In this document: positions 44,411 to 52,559 of the stretch, one piece after another
Layout of the letters: each line of letters begins with the position of its first letter
Numbering within the stretch: position 1 is the first letter of the stretch
DNA from: Streptomyces sp. NBC_00271
Lineage (GTDB): Bacteria; Actinomycetota; Actinomycetes; Streptomycetales; Streptomycetaceae
Assembly (NCBI RefSeq): GCF_036178845.1
Contig: NZ_CP108070.1
Location: 7,440,001 to 7,504,000 of the forward strand
DNA: 64,000 nt
Reading direction: 5' to 3'
Position numbers and translations under genes: made by a program
The notes under the pieces: generated by a model
What the model saw: only the letters and a program-made list of their open reading frames with translations
The model's database searches: none
What the model was told of the DNA's origin: nothing

Positions 44411-44440
44411 CGCGGAACGCGACCATACCCTTTTCAGCTG

Positions 44441-44466
44441 CCCCGGCATCGTATTCGGTGCCGGGG
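44441..44466. terminator. Hairpin between DUF3117 gene and O-methyltransferase gene
   Basis: CCCCGGCATCG (44441-44451) pairs with CGGTGCCGGGG (44456-44466), one G-U pair and loop TATT. It follows the DUF3117 stop by 30 bp. Confidence 0.7.
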
Positions 44467-44555
44467 TGGTGGTTTTCCTGGGGTGCGACAGTGGTGTGTC
44501 TGTGCGCATCGACGCAGGTCAGACATGCAGTGCGGGTACGAGGCCGAGCGTGCGG

Positions 44556-45188
44556 TCAGCGCTTGACCCCGCACAGCAACCCATCGCCCACCGGCAGCAG
44601 CGAGGGCACCAGGTCCTGGCTCTCGCGCACCGCGCGCAGCAGTTCGCGCAGCCGGCCGACCTCGGCGGGCTGCGGGCCCGATTCGACCGTGCGGCCGTCC
44701 GCGAAGACACCCTCGAAGACGACCAGCCCGCCCGGACGCAGCAGGCGCAACGATTCAGCGAGGTAGTCCAGGCACTCCAGACGGTCGCCGTCGCAGAAGA
44801 CGAGGTCGTAGCCGGCGTCCGCGAGCCGGGGCAGGACGTCCAGCGCGCGGCCGGGGATGAAGCGGGCGCGGTTGCTGGCGAAGCCGGCCGCGCGGAAGGC
44901 CTGGCGGGCGAACTGCTGGCGGTCCGGTTCCGGATCGACGGTGGTCAGTACCCCGTCCGGCCGCATGCCGTGCAGCAGATGAATTCCGGAGACGCCGGTC
45001 CCGGTCCCGATCTCCGCCACCGCTTTCGCGTCCACGGTGGCGGCGAGCAACCGCAGCGCGGCGCCCGTGCCGGGCGACACCGGGCGCAGCCCTGCCTCGC
45101 GGGCCCGGTCGCGGGCCCAGCGCAGCGCTTCGTCCTCGGCGACAAAGGCGTCGGCGAACGCCCAGCTCGTCTGCCGGTTGCCGGTAAT
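44556..45188 (-). CDS. SAM-dependent O-methyltransferase (Rv1220c-like)
   Basis: This roughly 210-residue class I methyltransferase has the SAM loop AVAEIGTGTGVSGIHLL, FCDGDRLECLDYL and LLRPGGLVVFEGVF. It is of the catechol/caffeoyl-CoA O-methyltransferase group (substrate unknown). The conserved N-terminus TGNRQTSWAFADAFVAEDEA has no ATG, GTG or TTG nearby in frame; an ATT at 45188 lies six bases after AGGGAG and is my best guess. The next in-frame GTG upstream is near 45350 or 45371. The gene is divergent from the sigma factor, as Rv1220c is from sigE. Confidence 0.75.
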   Translation of the reverse strand: MTGNRQTSWAFADAFVAEDEALRWARDRAREAGLRPVSPGTGAALRLLAATVDAKAVAEIGTGTGVSGIHLLHGMRPDGVLTTVDPEPDRQQFARQAFRAAGFASNRARFIPGRALDVLPRLADAGYDLVFCDGDRLECLDYLAESLRLLRPGGLVVFEGVFADGRTVESGPQPAEVGRLRELLRAVRESQDLVPSLLPVGDGLLCGVKR

Positions 45189-45242
45189 GACCCTCTCCCT
45201 GTCCCCGTGGTTGCCTGGGCGTGACTGTATCCGTTGGTGCCG

Positions 45243-45269
45243 GGAACCCGCAGATGGGACCAGGCGTTT
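45243..45269 (+). promoter_or_regulatory. ECF-type promoter GGAAC-N17-CGTTT upstream of sigE
   Basis: GGAAC (45243-45247) and CGTTT (45265-45269) are 17 bp apart, the pattern recognised by SigE-like ECF factors. It lies 34 bp before ATG 45303 and 154 bp before ATG 45423, so it could mediate autoregulation. Confidence 0.5.
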
Positions 45270-45422
45270 AGAGGGGTGCGGAAACAGAGCGGGGGGAAGT
45301 CGATGGAACAGTGCGCGGAGCGGGCCGTGGAGCGGGGTGGCGACCACATGCTGACGCAGCCATATGAGCACGTATCAAATTCTCGTAAAACCGCTTATCC
45401 GGAGCTAACGGGCGAGGTGGCT

Positions 45423-46196
45423 ATGGTAGGGGCTCCACTGGACACCACCAGAGCCGACAGGGGAGGTGCGGCTGCGCCTGTGGATCGGGGAGGGGTGCTG
45501 CGGCGCCTTCTCAGATCGGCGGGTGAGCCGAAATCCGTGACCGACATCGCTGACAAGTTCCATGCTGCTGCCCCGGCGCAGACCGCGACGTTCACCACCG
45601 ACGCGGAGTCGCAGGCGTGGACTCCGCCCACCTGGGAGGAGATCGTCAGCACGCACAGCGGCCGGGTCTACCGGCTCGCCTACCGCCTGACGGGCAACCA
45701 GCACGACGCCGAGGACCTCACACAGGAAGTCTTCGTCCGCGTCTTCCGCTCCCTGTCGACCTACACGCCCGGCACCTTCGAGGGCTGGCTGCACCGCATC
45801 ACCACGAACCTCTTCCTCGACATGGTGCGCCGCAAGCAGCGCATCCGCTTCGACGCCCTCGGTGACGACGCGGCCGAGCGCCTGCCCAGCCGCGAGCCCT
45901 CCCCGCAGCAGGTCTTCAACGACGCGCACTTCGACGCGGACGTCCAGCAGGCGCTGGACACCCTCGCGCCCGAGTTCCGTGCCGCGGTCGTCCTCTGTGA
46001 CATCGAGGGACTTTCGTACGAGGAGATCGCCGCGACCCTGGGCGTCAAGCTCGGTACGGTCCGCAGCCGGATCCACCGTGGCCGCTCGCAGCTGCGCAAG
46101 GCCCTCGCACACCGGTCTCCCGAGGCCCGTGCCGAGCGCCGCGGCTTCGCGATCACGGGAGTTCCGGCGCTGGGAGGAGGGGGCGCGACCGCGTGA
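45423..46196 (+). CDS. sigE: ECF RNA polymerase sigma factor (SigE type)
   Basis: This sigma-70 family factor (about 257 residues from ATG 45423) has region 2 ([35 protein letters not shown]) and region 4 ([20 protein letters not shown]). About 70 polar residues precede region 2. ATG 45423 has GAGG at five bases; ATG 45303 (with GGGGGGAAG) would add 40 residues but the stretch 45360-45415 loses GC at third positions, so it looks non-coding. The stop overlaps the anti-sigma gene. Orthologous by context to M. tuberculosis SigE, the envelope-stress factor, not to S. coelicolor SigE of the cell-wall CseBC system. Confidence 0.88.
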   Translation: MVGAPLDTTRADRGGAAAPVDRGGVLRRLLRSAGEPKSVTDIADKFHAAAPAQTATFTTDAESQAWTPPTWEEIVSTHSGRVYRLAYRLTGNQHDAEDLTQEVFVRVFRSLSTYTPGTFEGWLHRITTNLFLDMVRRKQRIRFDALGDDAAERLPSREPSPQQVFNDAHFDADVQQALDTLAPEFRAAVVLCDIEGLSYEEIAATLGVKLGTVRSRIHRGRSQLRKALAHRSPEARAERRGFAITGVPALGGGGATA

Positions 46197-47173
46197 GTGG
46201 ATCCCGGCCCAACTCTACGGAGCGGTGTGTTGCCGACCAGCATCTTGGGGACCGACTCTCCGCCTTGGTGGACGGAGAGCTCGGTCATGAGTCGCGCGAT
46301 CGCGTCCTGGCCCACCTCGTCACCTGCGCGAAGTGCAAGGCCGAGGCGGACGCCCAGCGCCGACTGAAGAACGTCTTCGCGGAAGTCGCTCCTCCGCCCC
46401 CCTCCGAGAGCTTCCTGGCCCGTCTCCAGGGACTGCCCGGGGGAGGTGACTTCGACGGCGGTGATGGCTCACCGTTCGGCGGGGGCGGATTCGGCGGAAG
46501 ACTCCCCTCCGGAGCCCCGGTGACCGGCGTCTTCGGAGTGCGCGGAGAGCCCTTCGGGTACGTGCCCGCGGCGCCGCACGGCGACGTGCTGCCGCCCGCC
46601 TCCGGGCGCGGTTTCCGCATCCATGACGTCAGCCGTCACGAGTCCGACCGATCGGCCTCGCGCGGGCTGCGCTTCGCCTTCGCCGCCGCCGGTGCGGTGT
46701 CGCTGGCCGCGGTCGCGCTCGGCGGGGTGTCGACCGGAGTGCCGGCCGACACCACGGACGCGCGCGGCGGCTCCGGCGGCAGCAATGTGACACCGGCGCG
46801 TACGCCGGGATCGGGGCCCGCGACGGCTCCCGAGACACAGCGTCGCCGCTCCGACGGGCCGCTGCTCACCCAGGGCGAGCGTTCGCTCGGTGTGGCGCCC
46901 GCGGTGCCTACCTCGGTGTCCGCACCCCTGCTCCCCGGAGTCCCCGCTCCGGTGACCCGGGCAGACGACGTCATGCACACGCTGACCACCCCCGTGGTGG
47001 CCGGTGCCGCCGTGATGTCCCCGCTCATACATCCGCTCACCGAGTCCCAGCCGATCGCCCAGACCTCCTGGTCGACGCCGCCCGGCCTCACGCCTCCGCG
47101 CCTGCTCGCCACCCCGGCCACCACCCCGTCCCCCTCTTCCTCCCCGTCCCCCTCCTCCCGTACCGCTCACTGA
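46193..47173 (+). CDS. rseA: Zinc-binding anti-sigma factor, membrane anchored (RseA-like)
   Basis: This 326-residue protein has an N-terminal ZAS domain with H41-x3-C45-x2-C48 (HLVTCAKC), a Gly-rich linker, one probable helix ([20 protein letters not shown], about 157-178) and a Pro/Thr/Ser-rich outer tail. It would hold the sigma factor encoded just upstream (GTGA overlap) until a signal frees it. The tail is far longer than in mycobacterial RseA (about 150 aa). Confidence 0.85.
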   Translation: MSGSRPNSTERCVADQHLGDRLSALVDGELGHESRDRVLAHLVTCAKCKAEADAQRRLKNVFAEVAPPPPSESFLARLQGLPGGGDFDGGDGSPFGGGGFGGRLPSGAPVTGVFGVRGEPFGYVPAAPHGDVLPPASGRGFRIHDVSRHESDRSASRGLRFAFAAAGAVSLAAVALGGVSTGVPADTTDARGGSGGSNVTPARTPGSGPATAPETQRRRSDGPLLTQGERSLGVAPAVPTSVSAPLLPGVPAPVTRADDVMHTLTTPVVAGAAVMSPLIHPLTESQPIAQTSWSTPPGLTPPRLLATPATTPSPSSSPSPSSRTAH

Positions 47174-47221
47174 CCGGCCCTCTGCGCCCCGGCCCCGGAA
47201 CCTGGTTGAATCCAGGGTGGG

Positions 47222-47252
47222 CCGCGTCCGCCGGAGGGATTCCCGGACGCGG
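47222..47252 (+). terminator. Hairpin between anti-sigma and htrA genes
   Basis: CCGCGTCCG (47222-47230) pairs with CGGACGCGG (47244-47252) around a 13-base loop; it may attenuate read-through into htrA. Confidence 0.45.
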
Positions 47253-47311
47253 AGTCGGCAATCTGCGGTGACCGTCGACGTGTTGTGTCGCGGGCCAGGT
47301 GTGGGGAGAGC

Positions 47312-49138
47312 ATGAACGAGGGGAAGCCCACGAAGGCGAAGTGGTGGAGTCGGCCCCGCCCGGTCTCTCCGGGGGTCGGCGAGGTGGGCCCGGTCGAGGA
47401 CATCTCCGGACCCGGGGCGGACCGCGACTCCGACGGGGACCACAACTCCGACGGGGACCACCAGTCCGAGAGGGACTACAAGTCCGACGGGGACTACGAA
47501 CTGGACCAGCCGGCGACGACCACGGCTCCGACGGGTGTGGCCGGTGCGGGTTCGCCGTACGTCGCACCGGCGGAGCCTGGTGCCGGGAGCGGTGTCGGCG
47601 GCGGTGACTTCGAGTTGGAGCGTCCTGCCGCGGTTCTTCAGGGAAGCGTGTCGGATGCGGAGGCGGTCGGGAGTCCCTCGGACGCCGTGCCCGCGGGCCG
47701 CGCCCCGGTCGCCGCCGTACCGGCGCAGCAGGCCCCCGAAGACCGTCCCCGGCCTCTGCACGATCCCGACCCCTACAGCACCCCGCCGTACGGCGAGCCG
47801 GGCCCCTGGGCGCCTGCCCCGCCCGTCCAGCACCCGGCGGTCACCCCCGCGCACGGCACCGCCATGCCCCCGGGCCCGCCCCCGCTTCCGGCCCCGGCGC
47901 CGCTCCTGGCCCCGGTCCCGTACCCGAGCAATCCCCACCCGGCCCCCGCCCCGTGGCAGAACTACGACCCCTGGGCCGCCCCGGGACCGCTCCAGCAGAA
48001 CGGGGCGGCTGTCGAGACGAAGACCCAGCGGCGCAAGCGGGCGAGGAAGGCGTTGGTCCTCGGGGCCGTGGCGCTCGCCCTCGTCTCCGGAGGCGTCGGA
48101 GGCGCCGTAGGGGCCTATCTGGAGCGCAACGGCGGGGTCGGTGACGTCACACTGCCGCAGGCCGCCAAGGAGGCGCCCGGGCGGCCCACGGACAGCGTGG
48201 CCGGGATAGCGGCCCGCGCCCTGCCCAGCGTGGTCACCCTGCATGTGCGCGGCTCCGGCGAAGCGGACACCGGCACCGGGTTCGTGCTCGACACCCGGGG
48301 TCACATCCTCACCAACAACCACGTGGTCGAGCCGGCCGGCAGCGGCGGCGAGATAACCGTGACGTTCAGCGGCGGCGAGAGCGCCAAGGCCACCGTCGTC
48401 GGGCGCGACAGCGGCTACGACCTCGCCGTGGTGAAGGTGTCGGGAGTCGGCGGGCTGCGGCCCATGGCGCTGGGCAACTCCGACAGCGTCCAGGTGGGCG
48501 ACCCCGTCGTCGCCATCGGCGCGCCCTTCGACCTCGCCAACACCGTCACCTCCGGGATCATCAGCGCCAAGGAGCGTCCCATCACGGCGGGCGGCGAGAA
48601 GGGCGACGGGAGCGACGTCTCGTACGTCGACGCGCTGCAGACCGACGCGCCCATCAACCCCGGCAACTCCGGCGGCCCCCTCCTCGACACCAGGGCTCGT
48701 GTCATCGGCATCAACAGCGCCATCCGCTCCGCCGACGGCGGCACCGACCTCCAGGGCGGCCAGGCCGGTTCCATCGGGCTCGGCTTCGCCATCCCCGTCA
48801 ACCAGGCCAGGCGCGTCGCCGAGGAGCTGATCAACACCGGCCGGGCGACCCACCCGGTGATCGGGGTCATGCTCGACATGGACTACACGGGCGACGGCGC
48901 CCGGGTCGGGACGAAGGGCGGCGGCGCGCCGGTCACCGCGGGCGGCCCCGGGGCCAGGGCGGGCATCAAGGCCGGCGACGTCATCACCGAGGTCGACGGA
49001 CAGCGCGTCCACTCCGGTGAGGAGCTGATCGTGAAGACACGCGCCCACCGTCCCGGCGACCGGCTCCGGCTGACCCTCCGGCGGGGCGGCTCGCAGCGGA
49101 CGGTCACCCTGGTTCTCGGCTCCGCGAGCGGCGGCTGA
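47312..49138 (+). CDS. htrA: HtrA/DegP-like serine protease with PDZ domain
   Basis: This 608-residue envelope protease has about 235 cytoplasmic residues (Pro/Ala-rich, with four six-residue SDGDHN-like repeats near 45-70), one helix (ALVLGAVALALVSGGVGGAV, about 245-265), a trypsin domain with triad H337 (TNNHVVEP), D370 (YDLAVVKV) and S453 (PGNSGGPL), and a C-terminal PDZ domain (GARAGIKAGDVITEVDGQRV). It degrades or refolds damaged exported proteins. ATG 47312 follows GGGGAGAG. It is part of the SigE stress set. Confidence 0.92.
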   Translation: MNEGKPTKAKWWSRPRPVSPGVGEVGPVEDISGPGADRDSDGDHNSDGDHQSERDYKSDGDYELDQPATTTAPTGVAGAGSPYVAPAEPGAGSGVGGGDFELERPAAVLQGSVSDAEAVGSPSDAVPAGRAPVAAVPAQQAPEDRPRPLHDPDPYSTPPYGEPGPWAPAPPVQHPAVTPAHGTAMPPGPPPLPAPAPLLAPVPYPSNPHPAPAPWQNYDPWAAPGPLQQNGAAVETKTQRRKRARKALVLGAVALALVSGGVGGAVGAYLERNGGVGDVTLPQAAKEAPGRPTDSVAGIAARALPSVVTLHVRGSGEADTGTGFVLDTRGHILTNNHVVEPAGSGGEITVTFSGGESAKATVVGRDSGYDLAVVKVSGVGGLRPMALGNSDSVQVGDPVVAIGAPFDLANTVTSGIISAKERPITAGGEKGDGSDVSYVDALQTDAPINPGNSGGPLLDTRARVIGINSAIRSADGGTDLQGGQAGSIGLGFAIPVNQARRVAEELINTGRATHPVIGVMLDMDYTGDGARVGTKGGGAPVTAGGPGARAGIKAGDVITEVDGQRVHSGEELIVKTRAHRPGDRLRLTLRRGGSQRTVTLVLGSASGG

Positions 49139-49219
49139 CCTCTTTCGACAGCAACTGACATGAACTTCACAGGAGGGACCCCGAGCGCGCGCTGAGCGGC
49201 GAACATCCGGGGAAACTCG

Positions 49220-49231
49220 TCGTGTACACGA
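49220..49231. promoter_or_regulatory. 12-bp palindrome TCGTGTACACGA upstream of tatB
   Basis: A perfect two-fold site in the 210-bp gap between htrA and tatB, about 120 bp before the tatB start. The gap suggests tatB has its own promoter; the palindrome could be its operator. Confidence 0.4.
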
Positions 49232-49348
49232 ACCCGGAAGCCCCGGGACAGTTCCGGACGGACGGGATCGGCGGGTACCGTGGACCCGGCCCGGACCACG
49301 GAAGAATCCCGAGGGCCCGAGGACTGAGGACATCGCAAGGAGCTTCAG

Positions 49349-49798
49349 GTGTTCAATGACATAGGACCGCTCGAGCTGGTGACGCTCGTTGTCCTCGCCG
49401 TGCTCGTCTTCGGTCCGGAAAAGCTCCCGAAGATGATCCAGGACGTCACCCGCACCATCCGCAAGATCCGCGAGTTCTCGGAGAGCGCCAAGGCGGACAT
49501 CCGTGAGGAACTCGGCCCGGAGTTCAAGGACTTCGAGTTCGAGGACCTCAACCCCAAGACGTTCATCCGCAAGCAGCTGGACAACGACGAGCTGGGGCTC
49601 AAGGAGATCCGCAACGGCTTCGACCTGAAGAAGGAGATGGCCGAGGTCACGGACGCGGTCCACAACCGCGACACGGACTCCTCTTCGTCTTCCCCGTCCT
49701 CGTCCTCCGGTTCCTCCGGCGGCTCGATCGACATGACCAAGAAGCCCGAGAAGACCGATCCGGACGAGCGCCCGCCCTTCGACGCGGACGCCACCTGA
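49349..49798 (+). CDS. tatB: Twin-arginine translocase subunit TatB
   Basis: This 149-residue protein has the N-terminal helix (LELVTLVVLAVLVFGPEKLP with the conserved FGP hinge), an amphipathic helix (RTIRKIREFSESAKADIREE) and a charged, Ser-rich tail. TatB with TatC recognises twin-arginine signal peptides. GTG 49349 follows AAGGAG by six bases. It closes the sigE-rseA-htrA-tatB set as in mycobacteria. Confidence 0.92.
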   Translation: MFNDIGPLELVTLVVLAVLVFGPEKLPKMIQDVTRTIRKIREFSESAKADIREELGPEFKDFEFEDLNPKTFIRKQLDNDELGLKEIRNGFDLKKEMAEVTDAVHNRDTDSSSSSPSSSSGSSGGSIDMTKKPEKTDPDERPPFDADAT

Positions 49799-49830
49799 GC
49801 CGTACCCAGTCGTGTGACACGGGCGGAAAA

Positions 49831-49855
49831 CGGCGCGTGCGTGTCCCACGCGCCG
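49831..49855 (+). terminator. Hairpin after tatB
   Basis: CGGCGCGTG (49831-49839) pairs with CACGCGCCG (49847-49855), seven-base loop, 33 bp after the tatB stop. Confidence 0.6.
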
Positions 49856-49976
49856 GGTGCTTTCCCTGCTGCTCGGGGCGGTGTGGCTATGCTGCCCAGT
49901 TGTTGTGCGGACCGCTGAGGACGCCCGAGGGGGGCGGGCCACCCGGTCCGACGAGAGCAAGGAGGCGTCCGGGCAG

Positions 49977-50633
49977 ATGGAGACGACAAGTCGGGTAGGC
50001 GCGCAGGCGCCGGCCGCGGAAGACGGACAGCAGGTCCCCTCCGCCCGCCGCACGGTAGACGGTTACCTGCTGGCGCCCTTCCCCTGGTACGGCCTCGACG
50101 AGGCCTTCACGGGGCCGCGCTGGCTGATGCAGGTCGGTACGTCGGCGGAAGGTGCCGTCGAGCACGGTTCGATCGGGCACGGGGAAGAGCCCTCGGTGCG
50201 CAGCGAGTCGACGGAGGACAAGGAGCGGTTCGCGGTCGTGGTGACCGTCGCGGCCAACCCCTCGCGCCGCAGCGCGGACGGTACCGGGCTCCTTGAGGCC
50301 ACGTCGGTGTCCTCGGCGGCCTGGCTGGCCGGTGTGGGGCTGCTGTCCTTCACCTGGCCCGGCCAGATGGACCACACCCGGCGGGACAACTGGCTGGACC
50401 AGCAGACCGAGACGGCGTGGGTCCTCGCGGACGACCTCGAAGGGCCCGACTGGTCCTCGCTGTCCCTCCCCGTGGACGGCGTCCCCACGCCGTTCCACTA
50501 CCGCGAGTTGGAGTTCGGCTGGGTCCTCGCGGGCTCCACCCAGGAGGGGGTCCATGTGGGGGCGTACGGGCGGGGGATGAGCGCGTACGGGTTGGCCTTC
50601 GCCAAGATCAAGGACATCGCGGCGTACGCCTGA
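49977..50633 (+). CDS. Conserved hypothetical protein (218 aa)
   Basis: ATG 49977 follows AAGGAGG (49959-49965). The protein has no signal or membrane helix; visible features are DGYLLAPFPWYGLDEAFTGPRWL, a central beta-rich part (RFAVVVTVAANP) and an aromatic end (FHYRELEFGWVLAGSTQEG). It lies between tatB and mrp. I do not recognise a family and give no function. Confidence 0.65.
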   Translation: METTSRVGAQAPAAEDGQQVPSARRTVDGYLLAPFPWYGLDEAFTGPRWLMQVGTSAEGAVEHGSIGHGEEPSVRSESTEDKERFAVVVTVAANPSRRSADGTGLLEATSVSSAAWLAGVGLLSFTWPGQMDHTRRDNWLDQQTETAWVLADDLEGPDWSSLSLPVDGVPTPFHYRELEFGWVLAGSTQEGVHVGAYGRGMSAYGLAFAKIKDIAAYA

Positions 50634-50718
50634 CGGTGCCCTGCCCTCCGGGAGGGGGGACGAGAACGCGGGCCGATCTGGGACTTCGGCCCGTTCGGCG
50701 GCTGCGGGCCGGTTCTGG

Positions 50719-50757
50719 CTGGTCGCGCAGTTCCCCGCGCCCCTTTGGGGCGCTCCT
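50719..50757 (+). repeat. Repeat A copy with hairpin arm
   Basis: CTGGTCGCGCAGTTCCCCGC followed by GCCCCT (to 50744), then TTGGGGCGCTCC which pairs with the CGCCCC part. It lies between two convergent genes and may terminate both. Confidence 0.85.
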
Positions 50758-50796
50758 CAGCGGGGCGCCCCTGTCTACGTGCTGCCGGGGAATGGG

Positions 50797-51930
50797 CTAG
50801 AACTTGTTCCTCGGGGTGATGCCCAGGGACATGCCGGACAGGCCGCGCTGGCGGCCGCCGAGCTTGCCGGCGATGGCGCGCAGGGCGGAGCCCGCGGGGG
50901 ACTCCGGGTCGGTCAGCACGACCGGCTTGCCCTCGTCGCCGCCCTCGCGGAGGCGGACGTCGATCGGGATGGAGCCGAGGACGGGAACGCTCGCGCCGGT
51001 GGTGCGGGTCAGGCCGTCGGCGACGCTCTGACCGCCGCCCGTGCCGAAAACGTCGACCATCTCGCCGCAGTGCGGGCACGGCAGGCCCGACATGTTCTCG
51101 ACCACGCCCACGATCTTCTGGTGGGTCTGGACGGCGATGGAGCCCGCGCGCTCGGCGACCTCGGCCGCCGCCTGCTGCGGGGTGGTGACGACCAGGATCT
51201 CCGCGTTCGGGACCAGCTGGGCCACCGAGATCGCGATGTCGCCCGTGCCCGGCGGGAGGTCGAGGAGCAGGACGTCCAGGTCGCCCCAGAAGACGTCCGC
51301 CAGGAACTGCTGGAGGGCGCGGTGGAGCATCGGGCCGCGCCAGACCACCGGTGCGTTGCCCGGGGTGAACATGCCGATGGAGATGACCTTCACGCCGTGC
51401 GCGGACGGCGGCATGATCATGTTCTCGACCTGGGTCGGACGGCCGTCGACGCCGAGCATGCGGGGCACCGAGTGGCCGTAGATGTCCGCGTCGACCACGC
51501 CGACCTTGAGGCCGTCGGCCGCCATCGCAGCCGCGAGGTTCACGGTCACCGAGGACTTGCCGACACCGCCCTTGCCGGAGGCGACCGCGTACACGCGCGT
51601 GAGTGAGCCCGGCTTGGCGAAGGGCACCTCGCGCTCGGTCTGGCCGCCGCGCAGCGCGCTCGCCAGCTCCTTGCGCTGCTCGTCGCTCATCACGTCCAGG
51701 GTCACGTCGACGCGGGTGACACCCTCGACCGCCGAGACCGCCTCCGTCACGTTCTTCGTGATGGTCTCGCGCATCGGGCAGCCGGAGACGGTCAGATACA
51801 CGGTGACCGCGACCGCGCCATCCGCACCGATCTCCACCGATTTGACCATCCCCAGCTCGGTGATGGGTCGCTGGATCTCGGGGTCGTTCACCGTCGCCAG
51901 TGCTTCGCGCACCGCGTCTTCCGTAGCCAT
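50797..51930 (-). CDS. mrp: Mrp/ApbC iron-sulfur carrier ATPase
   Basis: This 377-residue protein has an N-terminal MIP18/DUF59 domain (TVNDPEIQRPITELGMV) and a ParA-like ATPase with GKGGVGKSSVTVNLA, DADIYGHSVPRMLG and the cluster-binding CPHC. It carries and delivers [4Fe-4S] clusters to target enzymes. ATG 51930 has TACCAT seven bases upstream and no ribosome site, so its mRNA is probably leaderless. Corresponds to Rv1229c. Confidence 0.92.
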   Translation of the reverse strand: MATEDAVREALATVNDPEIQRPITELGMVKSVEIGADGAVAVTVYLTVSGCPMRETITKNVTEAVSAVEGVTRVDVTLDVMSDEQRKELASALRGGQTEREVPFAKPGSLTRVYAVASGKGGVGKSSVTVNLAAAMAADGLKVGVVDADIYGHSVPRMLGVDGRPTQVENMIMPPSAHGVKVISIGMFTPGNAPVVWRGPMLHRALQQFLADVFWGDLDVLLLDLPPGTGDIAISVAQLVPNAEILVVTTPQQAAAEVAERAGSIAVQTHQKIVGVVENMSGLPCPHCGEMVDVFGTGGGQSVADGLTRTTGASVPVLGSIPIDVRLREGGDEGKPVVLTDPESPAGSALRAIAGKLGGRQRGLSGMSLGITPRNKF

Positions 51931-51974
51931 AAGGACGATGGTACGGCGCCCGGCCCCGGGCCCGGAAAGCCCCG

Positions 51975-52559
51975 TCAACGGTCGCCTACGTCACGTCGCG
52001 GCGGCCGTTCTGCCGGGAATACGACCCGGCGGTCGGCGCGGTGTTCCTCCAGCTCCCTGATCAGGTCCTGGAATTCGGAGCGGATCCAGTCGCGGGTGGC
52101 CACCTCGCCGAGGCCCATGCGCAGGGCGGCGATCTCGCGGGTGAGGTACTCGGTGTCCGCGATCGAGCGCTCGTTCTGCTTGCGGTCCTGTTCGAGGTTG
52201 ACCCGGTCGCGGTCGTCCTGGCGGTTCTGCGCGAGGAGGATCAGCGGGGCGGCGTAGGAGGCCTGGAGCGAGAGCATCAGGGTCAGGAAGATGAACGGAT
52301 ACGGGTCGAAGCGCAGATGGCGCGGTGCCGCGATGTTCCACACCAGCCACACGATGATGACGACCGTCATCCAGACGATGAACCGTCCGGTGCCGAGGAA
52401 GCGCGCGATCCGCTCCGACAGCCGCCCGAAGGCCTCCGGGTCCCACTCGGGCACCAGCCGGCGGCGCGGCGGCAACGGCTGGTCGAGGCGGGTGCGGGGC
52501 CGGGTGGTGGCGGTCGCCCCGGTGGCGGCCCGTTCGCGGGTCTCGCGGTCAGGTCCCAT
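51975..52559 (-). CDS. DUF1003 membrane protein
   Basis: This 194-residue protein has two adjacent helices (FIVWMTVVIIVWLVWNIA and FIFLTLMLSLQASYAAPLIL) with the DUF1003 stretch LLAQNRQDDRDRVNLEQDRK between the second helix and a coiled coil. ATG 52559 follows AAGGGGGG and overlaps the end of the upstream MgtE-like gene by 11 bases. The family commonly accompanies Mg2+ transport genes; exact role unknown. Confidence 0.85.
   Translation of the reverse strand: MGPDRETRERAATGATATTRPRTRLDQPLPPRRRLVPEWDPEAFGRLSERIARFLGTGRFIVWMTVVIIVWLVWNIAAPRHLRFDPYPFIFLTLMLSLQASYAAPLILLAQNRQDDRDRVNLEQDRKQNERSIADTEYLTREIAALRMGLGEVATRDWIRSEFQDLIRELEEHRADRRVVFPAERPPRRDVGDR

Noticed and set aside
46469..50053. Open frame of 1194 codons on the minus strand
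   Set aside because: It is antisense to rseA, htrA and tatB, which have clear motifs and starts; long antisense frames are normal at this GC content.
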